From positions 27,104,240 through 27,168,239 of the forward strand of contig NC_077245.1 of the NCBI RefSeq assembly GCF_947179165.1: a DNA stretch of 64,000 nt. The letters run 5' to 3'. Positions 13,060 through 23,854 of this stretch are shown here, in pieces. Both the position numbers and the translations under genes were made by a program. Source of the stretch: Solanum dulcamara. Its lineage: Eukaryota; Streptophyta; Magnoliopsida; Solanales; Solanaceae. Within the stretch, counting starts at the first letter, position 1, and each line of letters opens with the position of its first letter. The notes below the pieces were generated by a model that was not told where the DNA came from, did not search any database, and saw nothing but the letters and a program-made list of their open reading frames with translations.

Positions 13060-13540
13060 CCCAAATTTTTACAACTTCACAACCAATTAGGATTTGGAGA
13101 GAATAAATTTGTATCATTCTACTAGAGTCCTAACCCAAAAAAATAATTATAATTACTTTGGAAGAAGGACTCTCTCACCATCACTACTTATCTATAAATA
13201 GACTCTCTCCTTTTATTTATTTTCATCATTTGCATTGGCAATTTTGATGCTCTTTTTTGCATATCCTCTTGAATTCATCATTATAAGAGGTACATTTTTT
13301 TATTATTTTTTTAAAAAAAAACCATCGCATCATTATACATTTGTACTCCCAGTGATGTTGTAAACGACTTTTGGAAGGGTAAAACACATATTTTTTTATT
13401 ATTATTTTTTTTTCATTTTTTTAGCAAATGCCTACCTTTTATTATTATTTTTTTATTCTTATTAATTTTTTTATTTATTTCGTTTTTTATTATTATTATT
13501 ATTATTTCTTCATTTTTTTTAGAAATAATTTCACATTATT
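13060..13540 (+). repeat. Continuation of the older LTR, with TATA box, then T-rich sequence
   Basis: After the young element the interrupted sequence resumes. TATAAATA at 13193-13200, followed by a ctctctcc leader, looks like an LTR promoter in plus orientation, consistent with the 3' LTR of the decayed element at 970-2640. From ~13290 the sequence becomes T/TTA-rich low complexity. The 13-mer gcaaatgcctacc occurs here (~13424) and also before the insertion (~3387), so this low-complexity segment may be partly duplicated. No clear LTR end was found. Confidence 0.45.
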
Positions 13541-13546
13541 CTTGGC

Positions 13547-15506
13547 AAAGACTTTACACCTTTTGACCTGAAGGTACCGCATTGCTCGAGCCAAAGTCTT
13601 TACACTGTCTAAGACAAATATTTTACATGATTTGTGGAAAAAATATTATACCATCTGAGGAAAAGGCATCCCATAGTCCAAGCCAAAGACTTTACACCGT
13701 CTGAGGTAAAGACATTACTTGATTTGTGGCAAAAACTTTACACCATCTGGGGCAAAGGCATCCCATAGTCCAAACCAAAGACTTTACACCGTCTGAGGTA
13801 AGGACTTTACTTGATTGGTGGCAAAGACTTTACACCGTCTGAGTCAAAAGCATTTCATAGTCTGAGCTAAAGACTTTACACCATCTAAGGCAAAGACTTT
13901 ACATGATTTGTGCCAAAGACTTTACACCGTCTGAGTCAAAAGCATTCCATAGTCCGAGTTAAAGGCTTTACACCGTCTAAGGCAAAGACTTTACACCGTC
14001 TGAGTCAAAGGCATTCCAAAGTTCGAGCTAAAGACTTTACACCGTCTAAGGCAAAGACTTTACATAATTTGTGGCAAAGACTTTACACCATCTGAGTCAA
14101 AGGCATTCTGTAGTCTGAGATAAAGACTTTACAACGTCTAAGGCAAAGACTTTACATAATTTGTGGCAAAGACTTTACACCGTCTGAGTCAAAGGCATTC
14201 TATAGTCTGAGCTAAAGACTTTACACCGTCTAAGACAAAGACTTTACATGATTTGTGGAAAAGACTTTACACCGTCTGAGTCAAAGGCATTCCATAGTCT
14301 GAGCTAAAGACTTTACACCGTCTAAGGCAAAGAGTTTACATGATTTATGGCAAAGACTTTACACCGTCTGAGTCAAAGGCATTCCATAGTCCGAGCTAAA
14401 GACTTTACACCATCTAAGGCAAAGACTTTACATGATTTGTGGAAAAGACTTCTGTCTAAGGCAAAGACTTTACATGATTTGTGGCAAAGACTTTACACCG
14501 TCTGAGTCAAAGACATTTCATAGTCCGAGTTAAAGACTTTACACCTTCTAAGGCAAAGACTTTACATATTTTGTGGCAAAGACTTTACACCATCTGACTC
14601 AAAGGCATTTCACAGTCCGAGCTAAATACTTTACACCATCTAAGGCAAAGACTTTACATAATTTGTGGCAAAGACTTTACACCGTCTAAGTCAAAGGCAT
14701 TCCACAGTCTGAGCTAAAGACTTTAGACCGTCTAAGGCAAAGACTTTACATGATTTGTGGCAAAGACTTTACACTGTCTGAGTCAAAGGCATTCCATAGT
14801 CTGAGCTAAAGACTTTACACTGTCTAAGGAGAAGACTTTACATGATTTGTGGCAAAGACTTTACACCGTCTGAGTCAAAGGCATTCCATAGTCCGAGCTA
14901 AATACTTTACATCGTCTAAGCCAAAGACTTTACATGATTTGTGGAAAAGACCTCTATCTATGGCAAAAACTTTACGTGATTTGTGGCAAAGACTTTACAC
15001 TGTTTGAGTCAAAGGCATTCCATAGTCTGAGCTAAAGACTTTACACCAGCTAAGGCAAGACTTTACATAATTTGTGGGAAAGACTTTACACCTTCTGTGT
15101 CAAAGGCATTTCATAGTCCGAGCTAAAGACTTTACACCGTCTAAGGTAAAGACTTTACATGATTTATGGCAAAGACTTTACACCATCTGAGTCAAAGGCA
15201 TTCCATAGTCTGAGCTAAAGAGTTTACACCATCTAAGGCAAAGACTTTACATGATTTGTGGCAAAGACTTCTGTCTAATGCAAAAACTTTACATGATTTG
15301 TGGCAAAGACTTTACACTGTCTGAGTTAAAGATATTCCATAGTCCGAGCTAAAGACTTTACACCGTCTAAGGAAAAGACTTTACATAATTTGTGACAAAG
15401 ACTTTACACTATTTGAGTCAAAGGCTTCCCATAGTCCAAGCCAAAGACTTTACACCATCTAAGGCAAAGACCTTACCTGATTTGTAAAGACTTTCCACCA
15501 TCTAGA
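13547..15506 (-). repeat. Tandem array: 92-bp unit made of four 23-bp subunits, ~21 copies
   Basis: Read on the plus strand, the array repeats four related 23-bp blocks: AAAGACTTTACACCGTCTGA.., AAAGGCATTCCATAGTCTGA.., AAAGACTTTACACCGTCTAA.. and AAAGACTTTACATGATTTGT... Together they make a 92-bp higher-order unit, repeated about 21 times. Central copies are most alike and copies at both edges are more diverged, the usual sign of homogenisation by unequal exchange. A shortened unit missing about 50 bp occurs three times (~14441, ~14945, ~15263). The array lies just downstream of the minus-strand Tat integrase, the place where Tat/Ogre-type retrotransposons are known to carry variable tandem repeats. 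Open frames inside (e.g. 13910-14095) are repeat artefacts. Confidence 0.93.
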
Positions 15507-16440
15507 TCAGACATAGGTCTTGCTCAAAGAATATAATCGTTCATTATTGAGATTCATGACCATGATTATTGAATTACTAATTTAAGCGCTAATAAAACAC
15601 CTTTTTTTATAGATTGAATCATGGTTTAATTTAGAGATTTGACTTCCTTTTCTTCAGAGTTGCGATACCTTTAGTGTTTCAATAGTACAAGAGATATATT
15701 ATTGTATGAGAGCACCAAAGCCAGGAGATACTTAATTTATCAGAAACTAACCTTCTTAATCTAAAACATATCTAAAATGTATAGCTCAAGTCCCTTAGGA
15801 TCATTCTAAACAAACTTCAAAAATGAACTTCATATGCAGGAAAGCTGACAGATTCATATTCGCATGATCTTATTAAAAAACACTCATATCTCAGCATAGA
15901 GAAGCCGAAAAGAAGGTTAATAGAACTACACTGTGTACAATAATCACAGCTAATAGATTTATGGATTTGTATAAACACTTCTTTGAAGTCAATTAAAATT
16001 CTATCTTGATTGGCCTTCTCTAATTCACACGTTATATATGATAATCTACAAGAACATTGTGATGATCAAATAATAGCGTGCGCCATTTGTTTTGAACTTA
16101 TGAGACTAAACTTAGGATGTAACACACGAATTACGGTGAAGAGGGTTAAGAGAGACTATGAGTTCTTTGGATACTCATGCGACTGAACTCAGAATGTAAT
16201 TCTAAGCGCCTACATACCTCAGTGAAGAGGATCAAGTCATAACGTAGTTCTGAAAAAGTGAGTTTTTATTATTTATTTTTATATATATATTTTTTGGTGT
16301 CCTAACTTTTGCCTAGACCACCTCTTTCAAGATTTTCAACCTAGTGGACATTTTTTGGGGGTGTCGTGCACAGTTTATACTCGTGCGGGCCAGGAGTATC
16401 ATGCAGTTTATACTCGTACCTTAAGGAGTGGGTTTCTTTT
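15507..16440 (-). other. 3' untranslated region of the Tat element
   Basis: This is noncoding sequence between the integrase end (16581) and the tandem array. It contains two similar blocks around 16080-16260 (aacttaggatgtaacacacga / aactcagaatgtaattctaag, each followed by a gtgaagagg motif), which look like a diverged ~90-bp duplication. It also holds a segment near 16355-16420 with two cagtttatactcgt motifs ~37 bp apart. No gene is visible. Confidence 0.6.
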
Positions 16441-16580
16441 CTTCAAGGATAGTATCTCTTTATGAACTTTCCATTAATAGGGCCAATGCGCAATCCTTCT
16501 AAGTCAACCAGTTTGTAAGCGACACTTGAGTATACTTCTTGTACCACATATGGTCCATCCCATTTAGCGGAGAATTTGCT

Positions 16581-17372
16581 TCAAGACCAATGAGAAATAA
16601 TAATGAGCCTTCTTACAATAAGAACTTGATCACCCACTTGGAAGTATCTAAGACGAACCTTCTTATTAAAAGATCGAGCTAGACGAGCTTGATAACATTC
16701 CAGACTTTGTTGGTCCTCTAGTCTTTTTTCATCAAGAGCCTCCAATTCTTTAAGGTGTAACCGAGCATTTTCTTCATCAATGAGCCCTTCTTGAATGGCA
16801 AGGCGCAATGACGGGATTTGACATTCAAGTGGAAGAATTGCTTCAACCCCATAAATAAGAGAATAGGGAGTCGCTTGTATTGGCGTGTGATACGTAGTCC
16901 TATATGCCCAAAGAGCCTCTTCCATTCTTTCATGCCAATCTCTCTTAGACTTGGAAACAACTTTTTTCAATAAGTTGCAGAGTGTCTTGTTAAATACTTC
17001 AGCGAGACCATTAGCAGCCGCATAATACATAGAGGAATTATATTTCTTGAAGCCAAAAAGATCACATATCTTCGTCATTAACTTGTTATCAAATGGCTTG
17101 CCATTATCTGTCAATATGTATCGAGGAATACCAAAATGGTAGATAATATTGACTCGAATGAAGTTGGAGACATTCTCTTTATTTACTTCTCTAAGAGAAA
17201 CAACTTCTGCCCATTTTGAGAAGTAGTCAGTTGCAGCCAGGATGTACAAATGTCCACCAAAGGACTTAGGCAATGGTCCAACAACATCCAAACCCCAAGC
17301 TTCAAATAGCCACGAGGAAATAGTTGGGTGCAATACTTCTAGGGGTTGATGTATAAAATTCACATGGATACT
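16581..17372 (-). pseudogene. Tat integrase core and C-terminal part
   Basis: The integrase catalytic core is readable in one frame: first Asp in WGLDVVGPLP, second Asp in LTDNGKPF and the Glu in LAEVFNKTL, followed by the ALWAYRTTYHTP and YSLIYGVEAILP blocks typical of Tat/Ty3 integrases. In the intact family the enzyme inserts the cDNA into chromosomes. The N-terminal HHCC zinc finger is missing: the frame enters from RNase H sequence across a deletion junction near 17372, so this integrase could not work. The reading frame ends at 16581 without the usual longer tail. Confidence 0.85.
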
Positions 17373-18480
17373 TGATCTTCTGAATTGAGAACACGAGTGC
17401 CAGACATAACTTCTCAATAGGTGAATACTTGATCTCATTTTGTGTCATCATCCTACTCAAGTAATATAGGGCATTTTCTTTCCCTTCATTATTTTCTTGT
17501 ACGAGAAGTGCTCCTACTGACCTTTCTTGTGTTGCAATGTATAAAATCAATGGTTTTCCAGGTATAGGAGCTACAAGTACTGGAGGTTTCATCAGATAAG
17601 ACTTTATGTTCACAAAGGCATTAGTACAAGCTTGGTCCCATTCAAAAGGAACATCTTTCTTCATAAGGCGACTGAATAGTTGACATCTCCCAGCCAAATT
17701 TGAGATAAACCTCCTAAGATATGCTAATTTTCCTTGTAAGCTTTTCAACTCATGAATATATTTTAGCTCAGGCATCTTCAAAATAGCATTTATCTTATCT
17801 TGGTCAATCTCGATTCCTCGATTTCGAACAATAAAATTGAGAAACTTTCCTAAAGTAATTCCAAAGACACATTTTAAAGGGTTCATTTTGAGTTGGTATC
17901 TTCGAAGTCGTTCAAACACCATTCTTAAATCTTGCAAGTGGTCATCACTCTTCTTTCATTTCACCACTAAGTCATCGACATAACACTCAATATTTTTATG
18001 AAGCATGTCATCAAAAATATTCTGCATGGCTCGTTGATAAATGGCTCCAATATTTTTTAAACCAAAAGGCATTACTTTGTAGCAATATATACCTTTAGGA
18101 GAGCGAAATGCAGTAAGTTCTTCATCCCTTGGTGCCATGCGAATTTGATTATATCTAAATGAACTATCTATGAAAGACATTGCCTCGTATCCAGTTGTAG
18201 CATCAATCATAAGCTCAGGGATTGGAAGAGGAAATTCATCCTTAGGGCATACATTATTAAGATCTCTAAAGTCAACACAAACTCGTATTTGGTCATTCTT
18301 CTTTCTTACAGGTACAATGCTAGAAATCCATGTAGGGTATTTGACTTCATGAATGAAACTTGCTTTAATGAGTTTGTTAACTTCAGTTTCGATCAAAGGA
18401 ACCAGTTCAGATCTAAAGCGACGTTGCGCTTGTTTAACAGGACAAGTGCCTCATTTCATAGAAAGACGATGAACTGCAAT
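17373..18480 (-). pseudogene. Tat reverse transcriptase and truncated RNase H
   Basis: Reverse transcriptase blocks run from about 18480 down: VNKLIKASFIHEVKYPTW, VCVDFRDLNNVCPKD, PFGLKNIGAIYQRAMQ and the active site CYVDDLVVK (~17960-17985). A frame break near 17950 separates them from the thumb/connection part (FERLRRYQLKMNPLKC; KSLQGKLAYLRRFISN). RNase H begins at ~17570 but stops after the LCLALVFSIQK block, where a deletion joins it to the integrase. The canonical RNase H Asp in the DAS-type motif is not evident (ILYIATQERSVGALL). A non-functional copy. Confidence 0.88.
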
Positions 18481-18613
18481 TTTAAGATATAATCCTGGCA
18501 TCTCTTTATAACTCCAAGCAAATACATCCCTAAATTCCATAAGCAACTCAATATATTTCTTCTCTTCATCGTCATCCAGTGAAGAACTTACATATGTAGG
18601 CCTTATATCATCA

Positions 18614-19540
18614 TCAAACCCCAAGATTTACTTCCTTCAATGCATCAATAGTATTCTTTATCCCTTCCTCGAGTTCAGGTGGCGCATCTTCAGCATCCTC
18701 ATCTTCTTGAGGATCACCATAATTAAAAGATATGTAATGGCATGCATGAATATCAACAAACCCATCATCAACTTTTGCATATAGTGGAGTACTTTCTTCG
18801 TCACAAATTATGATGTGATTTGATGATCCCACACTTTCTTCATCTTCATTTCACTCCCTAGTGTGAACTATGGTATGAGTTCTTGCTCTCACAACATCTC
18901 TACATGAAACTACAAGTTTTGTTTCTCCCCTCATTCTAGAAAGGATCAAACTGGGCCAATTCTTAGGTAAATTATGCTCCCGAGCATGTACCCATTCTTC
19001 CATGGTTCTATAATCTCCTTGGCGCTTGTATTTCATCTTCATTGGTCCCAATCGATCAAACACTGAAGTTTTTAGAGTTGATTCTATTAGCTGATTAGAT
19101 GCAGAAATATTAGGAGTCATGCCACTAAGTCGATCAAACATAGAAGGCTTCTTATTGAACATCATCGGTTCTTCCACAAGGGTAATGTAGTTGATGCTCA
19201 TCCTTTTTATAAAGATTCATACTAGTGATGGTTGTTTGTAACCCAAGCCTTCGCGCAATTGCTTGACATCATACCCTCTCTCTATCATCATCCTTTGAGT
19301 TGGATTTAGGCCATGATTTGCCCTTTCAATAACTTCATTTGGAAGCTTCCCTACTTTAGAAGCTTCATTGGGATTGTATCCCGCTTTCACCAACAACTTA
19401 TATGCATTCGGGTCAAAACCCTCATTTGTACGCTTTTTAGGAAGTGATTCATGTGAATCATGATTCGATGGTCTGACAAATCCTTGTATCATTTTTGAAG
19501 GTGATTTGATTGCATCAATTTGCTTGATAGGGAATGTCAA
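18614..19540 (-). pseudogene. Tat spacer region between protease and reverse transcriptase
   Basis: Three short minus-strand frames (19540-19217, 19201-18851, 18832-18614) are one former coding stretch split by frameshifts. The first carries the conserved NAYKLLVKAGYNPNE block and ends in EGLGYKQPSLV; the second holds an SVFDRLG motif; the third is acidic (YGDPQEDEDAEDAPPELEEG) and precedes the ALKEVNLG lead-in to RT. These blocks sit between protease and RT in this lineage. Their job is not known to me. Confidence 0.7.
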
Positions 19541-19549
19541 CTTGCTACT

Positions 19550-20442
19550 CTACAACTCAGAGGGTGGGATCTTGACTTTGTTTATCTTCGGTACATAGTG
19601 AGAAATAGGAATCATTCTCATACTTGAAGATGCCTCACTTATCTTAAGTACTTTGATGTCTGAAAGCGTTTTACTCTTTCCAATCATGACCCTCGCATTA
19701 TCAGGTGATATATCAACCTTTTTTGTAATGTCAGCAGGTATCGCATTATCAACTTTGACTTCTTTTGAAACATGATTCTTTAAGTAGAATTTTGCATCAG
19801 CAAAGTGCGCTTCTGTCTTGGTGAAAGATTCATCATCAGCAACTACCTTCTTTTGAACCCTATCTTCAAAGTATTTGAAACATTGATGGTAGGTGGACGG
19901 GACCACTTTGTTCTCATGTATCCATGGCCTTCCTAACAAGATACTATACGAGGTCTTTGAGTCAATAACATGCATCCATGCACTCGAACGCATATCTTCC
20001 ATCGTTATATCTAATTTGACAGCACCAATGGCACCCTTCCCCCTTGGTTAAATTCTTGAATCATTAGACGACTTTCAGATAGTTCATTTATCGAGATTCC
20101 AAGTTCCTTCACAGTACGAATAGGGAGAATATTGAACCCAGATCCATCATCCACCATGATCCTATTTACTTTATGTCCATGCACAAAACCTACCATATAT
20201 AAAGGACGATTATGCAACACTTCACCCAATAAAAGATCATCTTTAGTGAATATAAACTTCGCATCACAAGTGTCCGCTTCTTCAGAGTGAGGCTTTATAG
20301 GGCCTTCATGTGATTGAGGTAATGATGGCGATGAGTTTTCTCCCATTGTCTCTTCTTTATCAATGTTACAACACGAGGCCTCGGTGTCACAATGAGAAAT
20401 CTTTTCACGAAACCAACTTGGCAAGAATTCCTCTAATGTCAC
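19550..20442 (-). pseudogene. Tat aspartic protease region
   Basis: The frame 20442-20011 carries the retroviral-type aspartic protease core, MVDDGSGFNILP, close to the D-S/T-G active site. The frame 20002-19550 carries the downstream YSILLGRPWIHE block that ends the protease fold in Ty3 elements, followed by a Lys/Glu-rich linker. A shift or stop near 20005 divides them. In an intact element the enzyme would cut gag and pol from the polyprotein. Confidence 0.8.
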
Positions 20443-20592
20443 CAGAGGATGTTACTTTTGATAGTAATTTCCCCCAACTCTTGACTTCTTCACATTCTTC
20501 TTTACCCTTTGAGTTTTAGGTAGTTTCTTCATCTTTGCTCTTGTCACTTGCTTACTTGGTTCTCTTTGCAAGCTCATTTTACAACGTCTTCG

Positions 20593-22609
20593 TTATGTCA
20601 CTAAAATCCATCCTTTATCATCAGTATAAGCATCGCAAGATTGGTTTTCCTCTAGAGGTTTATCTTTCCTTATTACTTCATTTATCAAAGGAACAAGCGA
20701 TGATGCGTTAACATCTATTGTTTTGAAGTCACTAAATTTAATCATTTTCGGTGGTGATGTGGCTAGGTCATCACCACTATCATGTATTTCGACAAAATTG
20801 CAAAGAACTATGGGGTTGAGTGAACCAAAAGTGACAGAGACTTGATTTGAACTATCCTTCTCATCTTCAAGCAATATCTTTCCTTCACAGGCCAAGTCCA
20901 TGATCTTTTCCTTAAAGATAAAACACTTTTCGATAGGATGGCCCATCAAACGGTGATATTTGCAGTAATTTAGATTATTAGTCCTCCCAGCCTCATCTAG
21001 ACGCTTCATTTTTGAGGTAGCTCAAAGAGTTTTAATGCCAGAAGCTCTTCAAAAATTGTTGGAACATTTGAGTCCAAGAAAGGATACTTTTTTGCATGCA
21101 TTTCCTTCAAAGCCAGCTTTCTACCAGCGTTATTCTGAAAAGCCGTGGTCTTCACCCTTTGATTCGTGCTTAGATTTGTAGCCACTTTCAAAGGTACGGC
21201 ATTAACATTCATCAACTCCTTATTTCCAAACTTAGGTGCCGATTTTCCTCCTTTCTTTACCTTCATTTTGTCTTTTCCCTTGCGAGGCCCATAAATAAGT
21301 GGTCCTTCAATCCCGCTTGCAGACATGCTCAAGTCCATATCATGAGCACGTGTGGCTAGTTCCTCAAATAATTTGGGTTTAATACCCTATAGGATATAAC
21401 AAAGTCCCCAACGTATTTCTTGAATACACATTTCTATTCCGGAAGTTTCACTAAGCATATCCTTAAAGTTGAGGCTTGTATTTCTCCATCGGTTGATGAA
21501 CTCAATGACAGGTTCATCTTCCCATTGACATGTATTTATGAGTTCAACCATGCTCACAGTACGCCTTGTGCTATAGAAACGATTGAGAAATTCATGTTCA
21601 AGTTGTTCCCAACTATCAATAGAGCCTGCCTCGAGATCCGTATACCAGTTAAAGGCATTTCCTTGTAAGGAGCGCACAAATTGCTTGACCAGATAATCTC
21701 CATATGTTCCAGCATTATTGCAAGTGTCAACAAAATAGGCAATGTGTTGCTTTGGATTTTCCTTTCCGTCAAATTATTGAAATTTTAGAGGTTGATAACC
21801 TGCAGGCATCTTCAAAACATCGATTCTTGAAGTGTTGGCTTTGCATACATAAATGATGACTTTGAAGACACATCATACTTATCTTTGATGGTTCCCATAA
21901 TGAAGTCCTTCAGTTGATGAATAGAAATTCCTCCTTCAGCAGATACTTGCAGCTCATCACCCACATTTATTTGCTTTGTAACCAAATCTCCATTTTATTG
22001 TATCATCGGACGTTTTCTAGGTACATGACTTGAGTCCTCCTCCATAACATTCTCAACTCTGTCCGTCAACTTGACAATTCGATTATAATGATCTTGCACA
22101 TATTTTGTTAGAGCTTCAATTGCCTTTGTCAAACTTGCCAGTTGTTCTTCAACAGTTGAGGCGTTCGTCATCATCGCTTGGATGGCCGTTATGGATGATG
22201 GAGCAAAGCATAGATTTTCCCTCAAATTGAAATTTGTCTGAAACAAGTTACGTGGAGTGATTGGGGCAAATCTAGTGATCAAGACATCATCTTCATCTTG
22301 AATAGTGCAATTTCTTGTGTTAAAAAGACTAAGTCGAGCCAACGTCTTTTCAATAATATCAGCTATATTCTCTCCTTCTTTTAACTCATTCGAAAAGAAT
22401 CTTGCCCCCTTTGAAGATGAAGGATCAAAAACAGGAACCGATGAGGACGGCACTTAGAGTGCTTGTTGTCCTAACAAGTTTGCTCTATTCCTAGTGGTGG
22501 GTCCCAAACTTCCCATAGTCGCATCTAGTATGTTCTCCACCTCAAAGGAGAACTTGAAATCAGTAGCCTTAGCAATAATATCCCTGGAGTCAAACTTCTT
22601 AGATGCCAT
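20593..22609 (-). pseudogene. Tat gag (broken)
   Basis: The first ATG, at 22609, opens MASKKFDSRDIIAK and reaches a TAA at codon 52 (22456-22454). The same frame then continues to 21995. A coiled-coil-like Leu/Ile/Lys-rich stretch follows (EEQLASLTKAIEALTKYV). The capsid core is at 21677-21387 (RSLQGNAFNWYTDLE; LEHEFLNRFYSTRRTVSMVE), and the frames 21338-21006 and 21009-20593 hold the rest, including a zinc-finger-like CKYHRLMGHPIEKCFIFKEK segment. At least three breaks exclude a working capsid protein. The wording matches Tat/Ogre-type gag. Confidence 0.85.
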
Positions 22610-22663
22610 TTTAAGTATTCTTGAAGTTTGATGATCGATGTAAAGAGATGAGAGGTAGAGATT

Positions 22664-22681
22664 GTCCCACTGGGCATGCCA
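22664..22681 (-). promoter_or_regulatory. Tat primer-binding site, inner copy
   Basis: On the minus strand TGGCATGCCCAGTGGGAC lies eight bases past the LTR end at 22690. Sequence of this kind (TGGCACGCCCAGTGGGAC) follows the 5' LTR in plant Tat elements. I do not assign the tRNA. A second, similar copy lies at 22758-22775. Confidence 0.7.
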
Positions 22682-22689
22682 AAATTTAT

Positions 22690-23854
22690 TGTTTACAAAT
22701 TTTTGGTATCAGAGTTGCATATTTGATTTGTGAGTGAAGAGATGAAGGGAAGATTCAGTCCCACTGAGCGTGTCAATTTGTTTGCAACAGATTTTAAATA
22801 AATGGAAAATAAATCAACCATAAATAAAATCTGAAGAAATAAGAATATTTTACTGATAAGACAATATGGATACAATTCTGTTTGTTATGTTGATTCTTCT
22901 CTCAAAATTTTCTCCTGATTCGAGGACCGTTGGTAGTTTATTTCTCAAACTAGGATGATTTGAATTTGATCTCCATCGTGATTCGAGGGCCATTAATGGC
23001 GTATTTCTCAAACTAGCTAGGATGATTTGAACTTGATTTTCATGATCTGATTCTTCAAATAATATGAAACACGTTGAACTTGAATTTGATTTAGAGTCAA
23101 GGGCTTGAATAGCTTGATCTTGAATCTTCATCTTCAAATTTGGATATGAATTAGTCTTCATGAACACTTGTATGGTTATGACGAATAGTAAATATGAACA
23201 AGTAACTTGATCTTGATCTTCTTGATATTTTTCTTCGTTCTTGATCTTGAACTTGAACTTGAATTTGATTACTTGAACTTTGTAGCTTTGTAGAGAATTT
23301 GCGGTCTTTGATCCACGAGCTCTCTTCTTGCTTCTTGTTCTTGAAAAAAAAACCTCTCTCAGAATAATGAGGACCCCTATTTATAGTTGTAGGGAGTGGT
23401 ATGAGGGTGCGATTTGATTGGTTGGTTTGAACTGACCAATCAGATTTCTTTGGTGAAGAGCTTTAATTTGATTGGTCAGAACATGTCACATATACATGTG
23501 GCATTATTCTAGTGACTCATTTAATTTGACTTAGTTTGCCACATAACTTTGACATGTGGCATGATTTTAGTGGCTTATTTAATTTGACTTGGATTGCCAC
23601 CTAACTTTGGCACATGGCATAATTCTAGTGGCTTATTTAATTTGACTTGGATCGCCACATAACTTTGACACGTGGTGTAATTTTAGTGGTTCATTTATTT
23701 TGACTTGGATTGCCACATAACTTTGACACATGGTGTGCTTTTAGTGGATCATTTATTTGACTTGAATTGCCACATCATTTGGACTATTTTCTTGAATTTA
23801 ATATAGTCTAAATTAATTTACGGATTTAAATCCAATATAATTCTAATGTTTACA
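22690..23854 (-). repeat. 5' LTR of the Tat element
   Basis: On the minus strand the LTR starts TGTAAACATTAG at 23854 and ends TTTGTAAACA at 22690 (or at 22779, see the doubled primer site). TATAAATA on the minus strand (23378-23385) separates a 469-bp U3 from R/U5. U3 carries five 58-bp subrepeats. The outer ~90 bp match the start of another LTR at 63656-64000 in the opposite orientation, which supports the outer boundary. No target duplication can be checked because the 3' LTR is missing. Confidence 0.8.
23478..23790 (-). repeat. 58-bp subrepeats in the Tat LTR U3
   Basis: The phrase TTGCCACATAACTTTGACA and its flanks recur at 23536, 23594, 23652, 23710 and 23767, spacing 58, 58, 58, 57, with a more diverged copy before them near 23478. 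Most copies carry CATGTGG; the copy at 23669-23674 has the G-box core CACGTG. Tandem elements of this kind in a U3 often act as transcription-factor arrays; here that is inference. Confidence 0.85.

Larger units (their letters stand above)
13547..23854 (-). mobile_element. Decayed Ty3/gypsy element of the Tat lineage, 3' LTR not found
   Basis: Read on the minus strand from 23854 down: LTR with subrepeats, primer-binding site, gag, protease, a long spacer, RT, truncated RNase H, integrase, then a long 3' untranslated region with a tandem array. The order, the GRPWIH protease-flanking motif, the YVDDLVVK reverse transcriptase site and the repeat-bearing 3' UTR fit the Tat/Ogre group. All frames are broken by stops or shifts. 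No second LTR is seen left of the array; T-rich sequence and the old chromovirus LTR lie there instead, so the 3' end was probably lost by deletion or replaced by later insertion. Confidence 0.88.

Noticed and set aside
3387..13436. gcaaatgcctacc at both sides of the young chromovirus as a LINE/SINE target duplication
   Set aside because: The two copies are not at element ends. The real duplication of the insert is GATAG, and the 13-mer lies in T-rich low-complexity sequence with no tail or body that fits a LINE or SINE.
13910..14095. Basic repeated peptide open frame
   Set aside because: The 92-bp unit is not a multiple of three, and the frame closes after two units. It is a by-product of the tandem array.
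13547..15506. CRISPR-like appearance of the regularly spaced repeats
   Set aside because: There are no unique spacers: all four 23-bp blocks recur in the same order. The setting is a plant retrotransposon 3' UTR.
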